Shown here piece after piece: positions 1 through 9,024 of a DNA stretch of 64,000 nucleotides (its first letter is position 1; each line of letters starts with the position of its first letter). The notes below the pieces were generated by a model, which made no database searches, was not told the DNA's origin, and worked only from the letters and a program-made list of their open reading frames with translations. A program made the translations under genes and the position numbers. This DNA is from Mesostigma viride (lineage: Eukaryota; Streptophyta; Mesostigmatophyceae; Mesostigmatales; Mesostigmataceae): positions 2,353,868-2,417,867 of the forward strand of contig RPFO01000050.1 of assembly GCA_009746045.1 (NCBI GenBank), given 5' to 3'.

Positions 1-416
1 GCTCCCCTCTCGCTCGAGGTGTTCGTCGGCGCGGCAGACGGACCGAGCGCTTTTGCCGCCTTTTTCTTTGCGTATCGGATCGCATACGCCGACCCGTCCA
101 CGTAGATCTCCGTCACCCACTTCCTCGGATAGCCCCCTCTACTCTTGCCGGTGGGTTTGGTCATTTCGTCCCAACAGACCTCGCTCTGGGGATACGCGAG
201 GGTCATGAGAGATTCGCTGTAATGCTTTCTCTGCGGCCTGGGGAACTCCAACGAAATCCATCCCGTCTTGAACACGGGGGCGCGGGCGTAAGTCGCCTCG
301 TCCCTCGACTCGCAAAATCGCCTGTGCTCGTCGTCCGCGTACCTCAGGGCTCGCTCCTCTCTCAGCGCGCGAAACTTGTCTATCCACCGCTTTTTTGCTT
401 TGTCGCTCAGGGCCAT
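1..416 (-). CDS. Hypothetical basic protein, C-terminus beyond window edge
   Basis: The frame is open from an ATG at 414-416 on the minus strand to the window edge, giving at least 138 residues. It starts MALSDKAKKRWIDKFRAL and is rich in Arg and Lys. Near residue 100 it has an aromatic, strand-like stretch (RKWVTEIYVDGSAYAIRY). I do not recognise a family. It is divergent from the fibre-like gene that starts 59 bases away, and the AT-rich gap between them is the likely shared promoter. An overlapping frame (139-435, same strand) is shorter and has an arginine-rich composition typical of a shadow frame. Confidence 0.6.
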   Translation of the reverse strand, partial: MALSDKAKKRWIDKFRALREERALRYADDEHRRFCESRDEATYARAPVFKTGWISLEFPRPQRKHYSESLMTLAYPQSEVCWDEMTKPTGKSRGGYPRKWVTEIYVDGSAYAIRYAKKKAAKALGPSAAPTNTSSERG

Positions 417-474
417 TTCGCTTAAAACAGGGCATTGTTTTTTTTATCTCATCCTACCGGTATAGAACTTTACA

Positions 475-3204
475 ATGTCGGCCGCTCTCGACCAGCTCAG
501 CGACGTTCGTTACGCGCGCATGTACTCCACCGCTCTCCTCGGCGACCTCGACCCCGCCGCAAGGGTGAAGGACCTCGTCGTCAAGGCGCAGGACAGCATC
601 GTCATTAAGCCCAACAACGGATACGGGACCAGCGCGACCAAACGCCTCAAGATCTTGGGTTCCACCGCCATCGACGGCGCGCTGTCCGTGGACAACGTGA
701 CCATCGACGGAAGCACCGTCAACTCGTCTTCCGGCAGCCTCGTGCTCTCGTCCGACGCCGGGTCGGTGCGCATGGCCGACGTGGTCGCCTCCGCGGCCTC
801 CCTCTCGCCGGCCTCCGACGTGAACCTGACCCTCTCCGGCGGTGCCACCAAGTCGGTCTTGGTGGAGGGCGTCAAGTTCACCGACAACGCGGTCACCACC
901 TCCAGCGGCACCCTGGCGATCAGCTCTGCCGGGTCCTCGGCCGCCGCGCTCCAGCTGGGCGGCGTCACCGTCACCGACGCCTCCGTGTCCTCCTCCACCG
1001 CCAACGGAAACCTGACCATGGCCAGCAACGGCACCGGCTCCGTGCTCCTGGACAACGTGAAGGTGAAGACCTCGGGCATCAGCAACAACGTGGCCAACGC
1101 CGACCTGACCCTGTCGTCCAACGGCACCGGGTCGGTGGTGATGGACAGCGTGAAGGTGAAGACGGCGGGCATCACCACCAGCAGCGGCACGCTCTCGCTT
1201 ACCTCCGCGGGGGCGGCTACCAACCAGGTGAACGTGGCCGGCATCACGGTGACGAACGCCAGCATCAGTGCCGCGTCGGCGAGCACCGTGACGGTGGCGA
1301 AGGACCTGACCCTGACCAGCACCGCGGGCGGCAGCGGCAAGGTGACGACCTCGGCGGGCAATCTGGAGCTGACCAGCACGAGCGGCACGGTGGCCGTCAC
1401 GGGCGCGCTCACTGTGTCGGGGGCGGTTGCAGGCGCCAGCAGTATTACTAGCACGGGCAACACGGTGGTGGGCGGCAACCTGCGTGTGGCGGGCATGATC
1501 GACAGCACCAACGCCAGTGGGAAGCTGGAGATCGCTGACAAGGCGGTCAACCTGGGTAAGCAGACGGTGTTCGAGAGCGTTATGGACTTTCCATTTACCA
1601 CGACAGGCAGCGCATCGACGGTGGCAAACACGATCAGCAACGGGATTTATGCCCAATGCGGTCAAGGCGCCACTATCGCGAACGGTGGTGTGACCATGCA
1701 GGCTGGATCTAACCAAAACGCCAGGGTTTCCTTCTTCTACAACACCGTCAACACGCCCATCCCCACCGACCTGCTAGACTTCAGCCAAAACAACATTGAA
1801 CTCAGCGCCAAATATACCCTTGCGGGCCTCCTCCTTAACAATTACAACTTCTTCGGTATCGAGCAGACAACTGTCGCGCCATACCCGTACTTTAGGCTAT
1901 ACACCGCCACGGGAGGAGCGATGAAGGTCGAGACCCGTAATGCTGCTGGGACGGTTACATCTTTCACGTCCGACGCGGTCAACTGGTTTAACACGGTCAC
2001 CAATTACGTCCTCTCTATGTCGTTCACCGCGTCGGGTGGGGGGGTGTCGGTATCTCTCTCGTTCACCAAGAACGGGGGGGCGTCCATTCCCGTCACGTTC
2101 TCCGGCAGCACTTCTCTTTCTCTAGGTACTTGCTTCCTGTCTGCCCCCTCCGTCATTGTTGTTGGCAACGTGGGCTTGCAATACGGCGGCGATAACTATT
2201 ATGTGGACAACGTGACGGCCAGCAAGAACGGTGTCGCGTCAAACGCGGGCTCCGACAACGCCGGCCTGTTTGTTGACGGCAGCGCCTCCTTTGGCAACCG
2301 CGCCCTCACATGGCACATGGGCGCCGCCGAGGCCTCGCAGGACAAGGGCGACCACACCGGCTCCTACTGGCACCTGGAGGGAGGGCAGCTGCTGCTCTCT
2401 CGCACCATCCTGGCGGCCGACCGCGAGGCGCCCGCCACCAACGTCAATCTTGCCTCCCTGGCCAGCGGCTCCGACACGCTGCGGTGGGAGTTCTCCTCGT
2501 CCAAGGCCAGCACCGTCGGCAGCGCCACCTTCAGCGGCAGCGGCACCGTCGCGGACGGCGTGCTCAAGGAGTCCGGCTCCCAGTTCGACTCCGTGTCGCC
2601 CAACGTCACGGGCACGTTCTCTCTGATCATCAAGGTGCTGCCCCAGTTCGACCTGTCCACGCTGACCCTCCTGACCGACCTGATCGAGTACGGCTACCTT
2701 GCCGTGCAGATCTCCAGCGGCGGCTTCCTGACCTTCTCCGACGGCGTGAACGCGGCCATCGTCATGGACACGCCCGTGCACGCCGAGCCCTTCACCCTGT
2801 GCATCACCATGAGCGGGTCCGAGGTCAAGTTCTACCTGGACGGCGCCCTGGTGGCTTCATCAGCCAACGGCGCTCTGGGGCCAACCCCGCAGCTGGTGCT
2901 GTACGGCGGGTACGTCGGTAGCGTGTGGTACGACGACGTCCGCTTCGTGTCCGGCCAGGCGCTCACGGCGGCCAACACGATGCTGTACGGTTGGCGCGAG
3001 ATGTACGCGGCCAACCAGACGGTGACGTACGGTTTCCGCATCTCCAACAACGAGGGCCTGCAGCTGGTGAAGGTGCGTGGTTCTGGCGGCAACGGGTGGG
3101 TGGGCGTGAACCCCGCTCCCAACACGATCACGTCCAGCAACAGCATGGGCGCCATCGGCGCGGCCACCGCCTCCGTCATCAGCGAGAGCCAGATGGCGTT
3201 TTGA
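475..3204 (+). CDS. Fibre-like beta-solenoid protein with LamG-like C-terminal region (paralogue 1)
   Basis: This 909-residue protein has three parts. Residues 1-60 are an N-terminal cap shared with the gene at 15933-18506 (pattern VKDL..QA.D.IVIKPN.G). Residues about 60-345 are Ser/Thr/Gly/Val-rich repeats such as TSSGTLSLTSAGAA with recurring DNV.VT or DSVKVKT steps, as in beta-solenoid fibres. The C-terminal 330 residues are jelly-roll-like and shared with the paralogue, ending in YGFRI.N.E..QLVKVRGSG. Between the solenoid and this end lies a block of about 200 residues (361-585) that the paralogue lacks. No signal peptide is seen. Likely role, by inference, is a virion surface fibre or attachment protein. 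The gene is visibly more GC-rich than its neighbours. The ATG at 475 follows an AT-rich leader. Confidence 0.72.
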   Translation: MSAALDQLSDVRYARMYSTALLGDLDPAARVKDLVVKAQDSIVIKPNNGYGTSATKRLKILGSTAIDGALSVDNVTIDGSTVNSSSGSLVLSSDAGSVRMADVVASAASLSPASDVNLTLSGGATKSVLVEGVKFTDNAVTTSSGTLAISSAGSSAAALQLGGVTVTDASVSSSTANGNLTMASNGTGSVLLDNVKVKTSGISNNVANADLTLSSNGTGSVVMDSVKVKTAGITTSSGTLSLTSAGAATNQVNVAGITVTNASISAASASTVTVAKDLTLTSTAGGSGKVTTSAGNLELTSTSGTVAVTGALTVSGAVAGASSITSTGNTVVGGNLRVAGMIDSTNASGKLEIADKAVNLGKQTVFESVMDFPFTTTGSASTVANTISNGIYAQCGQGATIANGGVTMQAGSNQNARVSFFYNTVNTPIPTDLLDFSQNNIELSAKYTLAGLLLNNYNFFGIEQTTVAPYPYFRLYTATGGAMKVETRNAAGTVTSFTSDAVNWFNTVTNYVLSMSFTASGGGVSVSLSFTKNGGASIPVTFSGSTSLSLGTCFLSAPSVIVVGNVGLQYGGDNYYVDNVTASKNGVASNAGSDNAGLFVDGSASFGNRALTWHMGAAEASQDKGDHTGSYWHLEGGQLLLSRTILAADREAPATNVNLASLASGSDTLRWEFSSSKASTVGSATFSGSGTVADGVLKESGSQFDSVSPNVTGTFSLIIKVLPQFDLSTLTLLTDLIEYGYLAVQISSGGFLTFSDGVNAAIVMDTPVHAEPFTLCITMSGSEVKFYLDGALVASSANGALGPTPQLVLYGGYVGSVWYDDVRFVSGQALTAANTMLYGWREMYAANQTVTYGFRISNNEGLQLVKVRGSGGNGWVGVNPAPNTITSSNSMGAIGAATASVISESQMAF

Positions 3205-3358
3205 GCAGGTATTTTGTTGCTTTTGTAAATTAGATAGATAGGTCTCGTCAAAGTACCTGGTAGGTGTCTCGTAGGATAGGTGTCTCACAAGTTTACAAAA
3301 ATACAGGGCCTCCGTCATCAGCAAGGGCGTTTTGAGCGTACGGTAACGCTTTCTTTTG

Positions 3359-4261
3359 CTACATCATATGCATGTTTATACCTCCCATAGGCAATGTTGA
3401 CGAAGTGGGCGTGGTTCGCCTAGGCGGGCGGAATGGGTACGGACTCGGCGGGTGGCTTTTGATTGACCACACTCGACTCTTTGTCCGCTCCGTCTTTGCT
3501 AGGGCGTCTTTTACCGTCTGTAGCGAGTCCTGCGACTTATAAATCCTGTCATCGAGTTCTTTAAGCCTGTTGTGGTAAGCAACCCCTTGCTCGTGTTCCC
3601 ATGGTGGAAAATTCCTCCAACGCGCATCTCTGTTGTTTTGAGACCACCAAAAGTCCGCTTCCCGATAAAGATCATTATATGTCTTATTATTTCGATCAAT
3701 CACATCGGATAGCCATTGCGATAACTGACGAAGCTGATTTGTCTTTTTGTCATACTTTTCGTACATATCGTTTTTTGTATCGTGGTGTTTTGCCTTTCCC
3801 ATGGCCGCCGCGTAGTTTAAACGATCAAGGTCGCTGATCACGGGTGAGTTGAGTACCAATTTCTCCACCGGCGTTGCGTCGGCGATGAGTCGCCAATCGG
3901 CTTCGGGGGCGCTGTTAATCAGCGTTTTCATATGTTCGTTAGTCGGGTCTCGGTTCCCCTTTTTTGGTTTATCGTTAAGACCAAGCTCGCCGAATCTCCT
4001 TGTCAGCTCGACCACCTCGGGACTCGGGTCTTTCGGTTTGTTCGGGCTGAGCTCACCCATCATCTCCGTTATCTCGTCCACGTTCCCCGCCCGCGCATTG
4101 TGTTTGAATCGCCGAGGACGCCTGGTCGCGCTCATGTACGCGCGCGTACCGTGTGACGGTCCGTTCCTCCGCGGAGGCTGCCCCTTGTGCAGATGGCATC
4201 TCCCCCTGACAACTTCGATGTTGCATGTCCCGCCGTTTTTCTTCTGGGCGCGGCACTTCAT
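3359..4261 (-). CDS. Zinc-leader protein A (C..C..C.H.H motif), DLDR/AMGK domain
   Basis: This 300-residue protein opens with a short Cys/His motif, MKC.A..KNGGTC...RGRCHLHKG, a probable small zinc-binding element seen at the start of several proteins here and common in giant-virus proteomes. After a basic linker comes a helical, charged domain (about residues 120-290) with a DLDR..YA.AMGK signature shared with the 551-residue neighbour at 4922-6577. The frame also runs upstream through a GTG, but the ATG before KC matches the start of the paralogues and follows the conserved leader at 4262-4300. Function is unknown; the array setting suggests lineage-specific duplication, possibly of virion or DNA-binding proteins. 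Confidence 0.65.
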   Translation of the reverse strand: MKCRAQKKNGGTCNIEVVRGRCHLHKGQPPRRNGPSHGTRAYMSATRRPRRFKHNARAGNVDEITEMMGELSPNKPKDPSPEVVELTRRFGELGLNDKPKKGNRDPTNEHMKTLINSAPEADWRLIADATPVEKLVLNSPVISDLDRLNYAAAMGKAKHHDTKNDMYEKYDKKTNQLRQLSQWLSDVIDRNNKTYNDLYREADFWWSQNNRDARWRNFPPWEHEQGVAYHNRLKELDDRIYKSQDSLQTVKDALAKTERTKSRVWSIKSHPPSPYPFRPPRRTTPTSSTLPMGGINMHMM

Positions 4262-4300
4262 TTTACATTTGTAGGCACACACAAAAAAAAAGTCAATTGT
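4262..4300 (-). promoter_or_regulatory. Conserved upstream leader of zinc-leader gene A
   Basis: Read on the minus strand, a T-run leads into TTTGTGTGTGCCTAC just before the ATG at 4261. The same arrangement (T8-9, then GTGNGCYTAC) stands before the genes starting at 4878 and 6577, and a shorter version stands before the ribonucleotide reductase gene. Conservation between otherwise diverged spacers points to a promoter or 5' leader element. Confidence 0.5.
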
Positions 4301-4320
4301 CTTGTTTTGATATACGGGAT

Positions 4321-4878
4321 TTAGGAGGGGCTACCCTGCAAATTGTAAAAACCAAATTTTGCAGGTCTAGAGAAATCAAACTTCGGTAAAGTCGACCAGT
4401 GCGGTCTCCGGCTCTCCTCCTCTGCCCACCTTGCCATCCTTTCCCGTTGTAACCGAAGCGACTCCTCCCGCTCCTCTTTTAGCTGGTTTTGTGCGTATAA
4501 ACTGGCCGGGAGTTCGAGCGGAGGGGGGTCTTGTCCTGCGAGAGGTTGTCGGGGGAAGTCTTGAAAGAAGGCTTCGTTGCTTCTTCTGCGCGCCTCCTCC
4601 TCCCGCGGACCGTGTGTCAGCGTCATTCTCGCCATAGAGGCGGTCAGCTCGTTTACGGCGGGCCCTTCTCTGGTCATCCTCGCGGACATGTCCCTCCACC
4701 TCCCCCCCACGCCACCCCCCTCATTCACCTTACCGCCCCGCATTCGATGCCCGGGCCGCCGAGGACGCCTGGTCGCACGCGTACCGTGAGATGTCAGCCC
4801 CTTGTGCAGATGGCATCTCCCCCTGACAACTTCAATGTTGCATGTCCCGCCGTTTTTCTTCTTAGCGCTGCACTTCAT
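4321..4878 (-). CDS. Zinc-leader protein B
   Basis: This 185-residue protein shares its first 27 residues almost exactly with gene A (the KKNGGTC...RGRCHLHKG zinc-like motif), then a TRATRRPRR basic linker. The rest differs: it is a charged, probably helical and partly disordered tail without the DLDR/AMGK domain. The head is therefore conserved while the body was replaced or lost. The start is the ATG at 4876-4878. It is second in a same-strand tandem array with short spacers, so the genes may be independently transcribed from the repeated leaders. Confidence 0.6.
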   Translation of the reverse strand: MKCSAKKKNGGTCNIEVVRGRCHLHKGLTSHGTRATRRPRRPGHRMRGGKVNEGGGVGGRWRDMSARMTREGPAVNELTASMARMTLTHGPREEEARRRSNEAFFQDFPRQPLAGQDPPPLELPASLYAQNQLKEEREESLRLQRERMARWAEEESRRPHWSTLPKFDFSRPAKFGFYNLQGSPS

Positions 4879-4921
4879 TTCACAATCGTAGGCGCACAAA
4901 AAAAAGTCGATTGGCCTTTTT
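4879..4921 (-). promoter_or_regulatory. Conserved upstream leader of zinc-leader gene B
   Basis: The minus strand reads GACTTTTTTTTGTGCGCCTAC immediately upstream of the ATG at 4878. It matches the leaders at 4262-4300 and 6578-6608. Confidence 0.5.
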
Positions 4922-6577
4922 TCAAGGCAATGGATAGCCTATGCTTCTCAAGCGCTTGGCAAATGGCAGGTCCTCGCGACCAGCGTTTGTTATCTCTCTT
5001 CTGCGTCTTATCTCATCTCGCAGCATCCTATCAGGGTGATAGCTCATACGCTGCTGAGCTTCCGCAACCGCTCTCTCCGCTTGTTGTCTCTTTGCCCTGC
5101 TCACATTTGCCCACGTGGACGCGGGCGCTTTCATACCCATTGCCCTGCCACGAGATTGCAGGACAAGGTCTTGCAAGCGCTCCACCCTATCTTCCAAATA
5201 ATTCTGTTGAGTACGAGCCTGTTTAACCAGCAAATTGGGCTCCCTCATTGCCTTCTCTAATTCATTACTTAGTTGGTTATGAAGATCGTTTAGCAGGGCC
5301 CGCTCCTCTGGGGTCATATGACTTCGCCACTCTATTCCGTACCTATCAACCATCTCCTGTATAACAGAGTCTATGTTATTTTGATTATTTATTTCTTGCG
5401 CTTTTAAAATAGCCGCGTTATTACTTCGGGCATATTGCTGTGTATACATCTTTAACTTGTCCCTGTTCGACTTAAGCAGATCCTCTTTTATCTGCAGGTC
5501 TTTCTTCTTCCCCATCGCCGTCCCATACATGGCTCGATCGAGGTCCGTCAGATTGGGATCATATAGCACCTGCTTTTCTATGATCCCGTGCGTCTTTTCA
5601 AGCAGGTCCAACCACGGTAACCCACCGCCGGTGCTCTTGATGGAAGCGTCTGGGTCCTGAATGCCACTTGTCCGTATCGCGGGGGCGCTTCTGGGCGCCG
5701 GATACCCGTTAATTCCCTTCAGCTTCTTGGTGTATCTCAATGCGTCCTGAGTCGCTGCATCTATTCTTCTCTTTTTATCAACATGGGGATCACGATCGTT
5801 GTTATTAACAGGCTGCATCTTCAAGTCATCCACTTGACTCCAACTTGTCGTTTTGGGGGGGGTTAAACCCATCACCCTTCCGCGCGCGCCGAGTACGAGA
5901 TTGGATAATCTGCCCCTTATCTCTTTTTGATTTTTTCTTGCTCGTTCGATATCGAGGATATTAAAATCAGCTTGTTTTGCCGCCTTTCTAGCATTCATAA
6001 ATTGGTTAGAAAGTTCATCATATTGCGCTTTCTCGGCGTCACTCAGGAACGGAAAAACGTCAGGCCAATGTTGTACATTGTATCTATCCATCATCAGGTG
6101 AAGAAAATCATCCTGGCGCTTATTTGCTGCCTCTTTCTCTCTTTCAAGCACCGGGACCCTGTTTGATGCTTGACGACTGGCCTGATTCAAAAACTTGAGC
6201 CTGTCGTCATAGCGGTTCAGCAGTTGTTCTTTTATTTCCAGGTCTTTCTCCTTCCCCATCGCCGTCCCGTACATGGCTCGATCGAGGTCCGTCAGATTGG
6301 GATCGTCCAGAACTTGTTTTTCTATGATCCCGTGCGTCTCTTTAAGCAATTTTTCCCAGGGAAGCGCGTCGGGCGCGTTATCATTCGCCGCCGCTGCCGC
6401 CTCTGCCACACCGCCCGCTCGCATTCGGTGACAGGGGCGTTTCGTCATCCTCCAAGCGCGTGTCGTGGTTGCGTGCCCGTTGCGAGCGGCCGGTCGTCCC
6501 TTGTGCAGGTGACATCTTCCGCTGGGGACGCGTATGCCGCACAAATTGCCGGATTTGGTCCGAGCGTTACACTTCAT
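4922..6577 (-). CDS. Zinc-leader protein C with internally duplicated DLDRAMYGTAMGK domain
   Basis: This 551-residue protein starts with the family zinc-like motif MKC.ARTKSG..C...SGRCHLHKG and a basic linker. Two copies of a domain of about 200 residues follow (roughly 70-255 and 325-510). Each begins LPW..LL..THGIIEKQVL, continues with NLTDLDRAMYGTAMGK, passes through long charged helices and ends RGR.MG. The second copy is clearly a duplication of the first, and gene A holds a diverged single copy. The helices suggest a coiled-coil structural or scaffold role, but no enzyme motif is visible. The start is the ATG at 6575-6577. Confidence 0.65.
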   Translation of the reverse strand: MKCNARTKSGNLCGIRVPSGRCHLHKGRPAARNGHATTTRAWRMTKRPCHRMRAGGVAEAAAAANDNAPDALPWEKLLKETHGIIEKQVLDDPNLTDLDRAMYGTAMGKEKDLEIKEQLLNRYDDRLKFLNQASRQASNRVPVLEREKEAANKRQDDFLHLMMDRYNVQHWPDVFPFLSDAEKAQYDELSNQFMNARKAAKQADFNILDIERARKNQKEIRGRLSNLVLGARGRVMGLTPPKTTSWSQVDDLKMQPVNNNDRDPHVDKKRRIDAATQDALRYTKKLKGINGYPAPRSAPAIRTSGIQDPDASIKSTGGGLPWLDLLEKTHGIIEKQVLYDPNLTDLDRAMYGTAMGKKKDLQIKEDLLKSNRDKLKMYTQQYARSNNAAILKAQEINNQNNIDSVIQEMVDRYGIEWRSHMTPEERALLNDLHNQLSNELEKAMREPNLLVKQARTQQNYLEDRVERLQDLVLQSRGRAMGMKAPASTWANVSRAKRQQAERAVAEAQQRMSYHPDRMLRDEIRRRREITNAGREDLPFAKRLRSIGYPLP

Positions 6578-6608
6578 TTCGCATTAACTGTAAGCGCACA
6601 AAAAAAAG
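6578..6608 (-). promoter_or_regulatory. Conserved upstream leader of zinc-leader gene C
   Basis: The minus strand reads ACTTTTTTTTGTGCGCTTACAG upstream of the ATG at 6577, the same pattern as for genes A and B. The CTTACAG end also resembles a 3' splice site, so a leader-splicing role cannot be excluded. Confidence 0.45.
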
Positions 6609-7508
6609 TTACTTTGACTTGGCCCGCTCTTTTGCCCGCTCGTACGCGGCTACAAAGTTGTCCATCAACACCTTCGAAGTCGCCAAGCGGTTCTTCCTGT
6701 TAGTTGCACCAAACCGGATTGCCGTTACGTTGTCCATCTTCTTCATGATGGTATCCATGATGTCCGGGTATTGCGAAAGGTCGCCAAACGTTGGCGCGCG
6801 CCCGGAACCCGGTCGCCACTCCCAATCCATGCCCGCGCGTCGTTTTGCGTCTGTAAGCGCGTCTACAGCGATGTCAACTTTTACTTGCGCGCGGTGCACG
6901 TCACGCTTTCTTCCTTCGTACTGATATCGTTCGTCTTTTTGTCTGCGTTTCAATCTGTTCACCGTCCTGTTCAAGCTGTGGCCTATGTGCCTCTCAATTA
7001 TGTTCGGCCATGGATAATACTCGCTCCATTCATACTCACCATAAGTCTCTGGGTCGTACGGCCCGTCCTCATCGTCCCAATACGCCTTACCTCGCTTGAA
7101 TAAAACCTCTTTCAGTTGTCGTTTCTTCTTTTCGAATTGCTTTTCCTTTCGTTGGTACGGCCTCAGTTCTCTTTTTCTGTCTTTCAGTGAAAGTTTTGCC
7201 ATCGCGATGTCATTTTCGAGCTTGGCTATCTCCCCCGCAACGGCAACGGCAGCCACGGGAGTTTTTGCGGCCTGTGGAGGTCGTGCCAATGGCGGGGCGG
7301 AGGGCGAGGGCTCGTCGTCGTCTGACAGTGCGATGGGGTTCTCACGTGTGCCAACGCGATGGCGATTTTTTGCGTTGAAAGCGCTGTTTTTGAACGCGTG
7401 CCCGTTACCAGGGCGCGGTCTAAATTTGTGAAAATGGCACTCGGCACCCCTACTGTTGACGTCAATGTTGCATGGGCGGCCGGCTTTTGTGTACGCGCGG
7501 CACTTCAT
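6609..7508 (-). CDS. Zinc-leader protein D, coiled-coil
   Basis: This 299-residue protein begins with MKCRAYTKAGRPCNIDV..... .ECHFHK, the same Cys/His head as its neighbours, then an acidic/proline linker and a long charged helical region (about 80-150 and 195-235). Near the middle is an aromatic patch (YDPETYGEYEWSEYYPWP). It lacks the DLDR/AMGK domain. Its ATG overlaps the stop codon of the upstream membrane-protein gene by one base (TAATG on the minus strand), so the two are probably read from one transcript. Function is unknown. Confidence 0.62.
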   Translation of the reverse strand: MKCRAYTKAGRPCNIDVNSRGAECHFHKFRPRPGNGHAFKNSAFNAKNRHRVGTRENPIALSDDDEPSPSAPPLARPPQAAKTPVAAVAVAGEIAKLENDIAMAKLSLKDRKRELRPYQRKEKQFEKKKRQLKEVLFKRGKAYWDDEDGPYDPETYGEYEWSEYYPWPNIIERHIGHSLNRTVNRLKRRQKDERYQYEGRKRDVHRAQVKVDIAVDALTDAKRRAGMDWEWRPGSGRAPTFGDLSQYPDIMDTIMKKMDNVTAIRFGATNRKNRLATSKVLMDNFVAAYERAKERAKSK

Positions 7509-7783
7509 TACTTACGTATATCACCTACGGACATAAAAAACCTGACAACGGGCGTGTTTTGGCCGAGCGCGTAATGCAGGAGCTCGCCTACAACAACAAG
7601 TGCTACAAAACAGACCCACACCTCGGACGCTCGTAAGCGGCATCCACCCGCGTAATAAGCAATCGCGGCACTGGCAAACAAAGTTGCGAGCCAGTCAAAC
7701 AGCGCGCTACCGAAAAGGCGAAAGGATCGCAGGTACGATATCACATTCATCACCTCAACGCGTGCACATACAACACCACACAT
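7508..7783 (-). CDS. Small membrane protein, two predicted TM segments
   Basis: This 91-residue protein has hydrophobic stretches at about residues 27-45 (LFDWLATLFASAAIAYYA) and 55-72 (VWVCFVALVVVGELLHYA), so it is probably a two-pass membrane protein. There is a TATA-like ATATAT stretch about 10-20 bases upstream of its ATG. Its stop overlaps the start of the next gene. No family recognised. Confidence 0.5.
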   Translation of the reverse strand: MCGVVCARVEVMNVISYLRSFRLFGSALFDWLATLFASAAIAYYAGGCRLRASEVWVCFVALVVVGELLHYALGQNTPVVRFFMSVGDIRK

Positions 7784-7802
7784 ATATTCTCAGAATGACA
7801 AG

Positions 7803-8969
7803 CTATGCCGCCATGGGGGTAATGCGCCTGGGTGCCTTCCCTTGAGCCTTGGGAGAGGGCGGTAAAGCTTTGATTTTCATCAATTTTCCGTCTGCGGGCT
7901 TGATTCTTACCTCTTGTTTATTGGCCTGCCACGCGCGAAGTCCTGATTTCCTGGCTTCCGCCAAGACGTCCTCTAAGTTGTACCCGCTCGCGTTATTTTC
8001 ATCGATAAGATCACGCCACGCCCTCAACTTGGTCTTTTTATTCGCCCTCATGCTGTCCGGGTCGTCAAACTCGTCTTCATCGAGGACTAGCCTCCTGCTA
8101 CCCGCGCGCGGGGGGCGTTTTTGGTTGGCCAACAGCATCCACTCTTTGGGGCGCGCGTCGAGCGCCTCGTCCAGGCGTTCACGGCGCGACGTGGCGTTGC
8201 GAGCCTTTGTAAGACGCGCGACCCCGTAATCCGTTGCCCACTCCTGCTGGCGGGTCGGCGCCCCAAATCCGGGCTCGGGCCTTCTGGCGCTGGCGTTGCC
8301 GGCTCTAGCAACGGCGGCGAGGTAGTCTTTCAGCGTAAAACCCTCTTCGCACGTCCCCGCCTGCCACCGCTTCTGCAGCGAATTGACGCTTCGAAGATTT
8401 CGACAGGGCGTGAAAGAAGGCCTACTAATTTTCTTTTTGAGCTTGCGAGCCACTCCGGGGGGCGGAGGGGGGGCAGAGGGGGCGTCTGGCTTGCTTTTCT
8501 TACGCCTCGCCCTCCTGGCCTTTGTTTTCATGCACTGTGCCGGGGTGTTACCCCACCGCTTTTCCAAGGCAAAACGCATCCTGGGGCACTTACGCGGCAT
8601 GCGATCCCCCACGCCGTTAGCCTTCATCCACTCTCGCAGGACTTTGAGAGACGGAGGCAGCTCACCCACGGCGTGCAAGTACCCGGACCGCTCGGCAAAG
8701 TCGGCGAGCCTGGCATTGTTGCCACCCCTCCGCCGCCCCCCCGCCTGCGCCTGTTTCCTCTGAAGCGGGCCCAGAGCCTCGAGTTCCTCCGGGAACACCG
8801 TCGTCCCAGGGTGCATCTCCATGTACATGTCCACCAGATCGTTGCGCACGCCCTTGCATTGTCCCTTGTACCACCGCCGTCTGAGCTCGATCGACGGGGG
8901 GTACTCCATGAGCTCTGCACAGGTCTTCCTCTTCGCCCTCGTCCTCTTTGTTCTTTCTGCGCCAGACAT
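7803..8969 (-). CDS. Basic repeat-family protein 1
   Basis: This 388-residue basic protein carries one clear copy of a module of about 60 residues shared with the next two genes: RLADFAERSGY......LREWMK..G....PRKCPR..FALEKRW......QC. It also has further weaker copies (for example SLQKRW..GTC) and ends in a Lys/Arg/Pro-rich tail. The composition suggests nucleic-acid binding or a DNA-packing virion role, but this is inference only. The ATG at 8967-8969 has a TATATA stretch about 10-16 bases upstream. It is first of three tandem same-strand paralogues. Confidence 0.62.
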   Translation of the reverse strand: MSGAERTKRTRAKRKTCAELMEYPPSIELRRRWYKGQCKGVRNDLVDMYMEMHPGTTVFPEELEALGPLQRKQAQAGGRRRGGNNARLADFAERSGYLHAVGELPPSLKVLREWMKANGVGDRMPRKCPRMRFALEKRWGNTPAQCMKTKARRARRKKSKPDAPSAPPPPPGVARKLKKKISRPSFTPCRNLRSVNSLQKRWQAGTCEEGFTLKDYLAAVARAGNASARRPEPGFGAPTRQQEWATDYGVARLTKARNATSRRERLDEALDARPKEWMLLANQKRPPRAGSRRLVLDEDEFDDPDSMRANKKTKLRAWRDLIDENNASGYNLEDVLAEARKSGLRAWQANKQEVRIKPADGKLMKIKALPPSPKAQGKAPRRITPMAA

Positions 8970-9024
8970 AAAGTGCGTCTATATACATTCGAATGAATTT
9001 TTTTTTAACCGCAAACTACACCGA

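Noticed and set aside
454-1716. Long minus-strand frames opposite the first fibre-like gene (454-1716 and 510-1640)
   Set aside because: Their Arg/His/Gly- or Val/Pro-rich composition follows from the GC-rich repeats on the coding strand. The plus frame has the cap, solenoid and C-terminal region shared with a paralogue.
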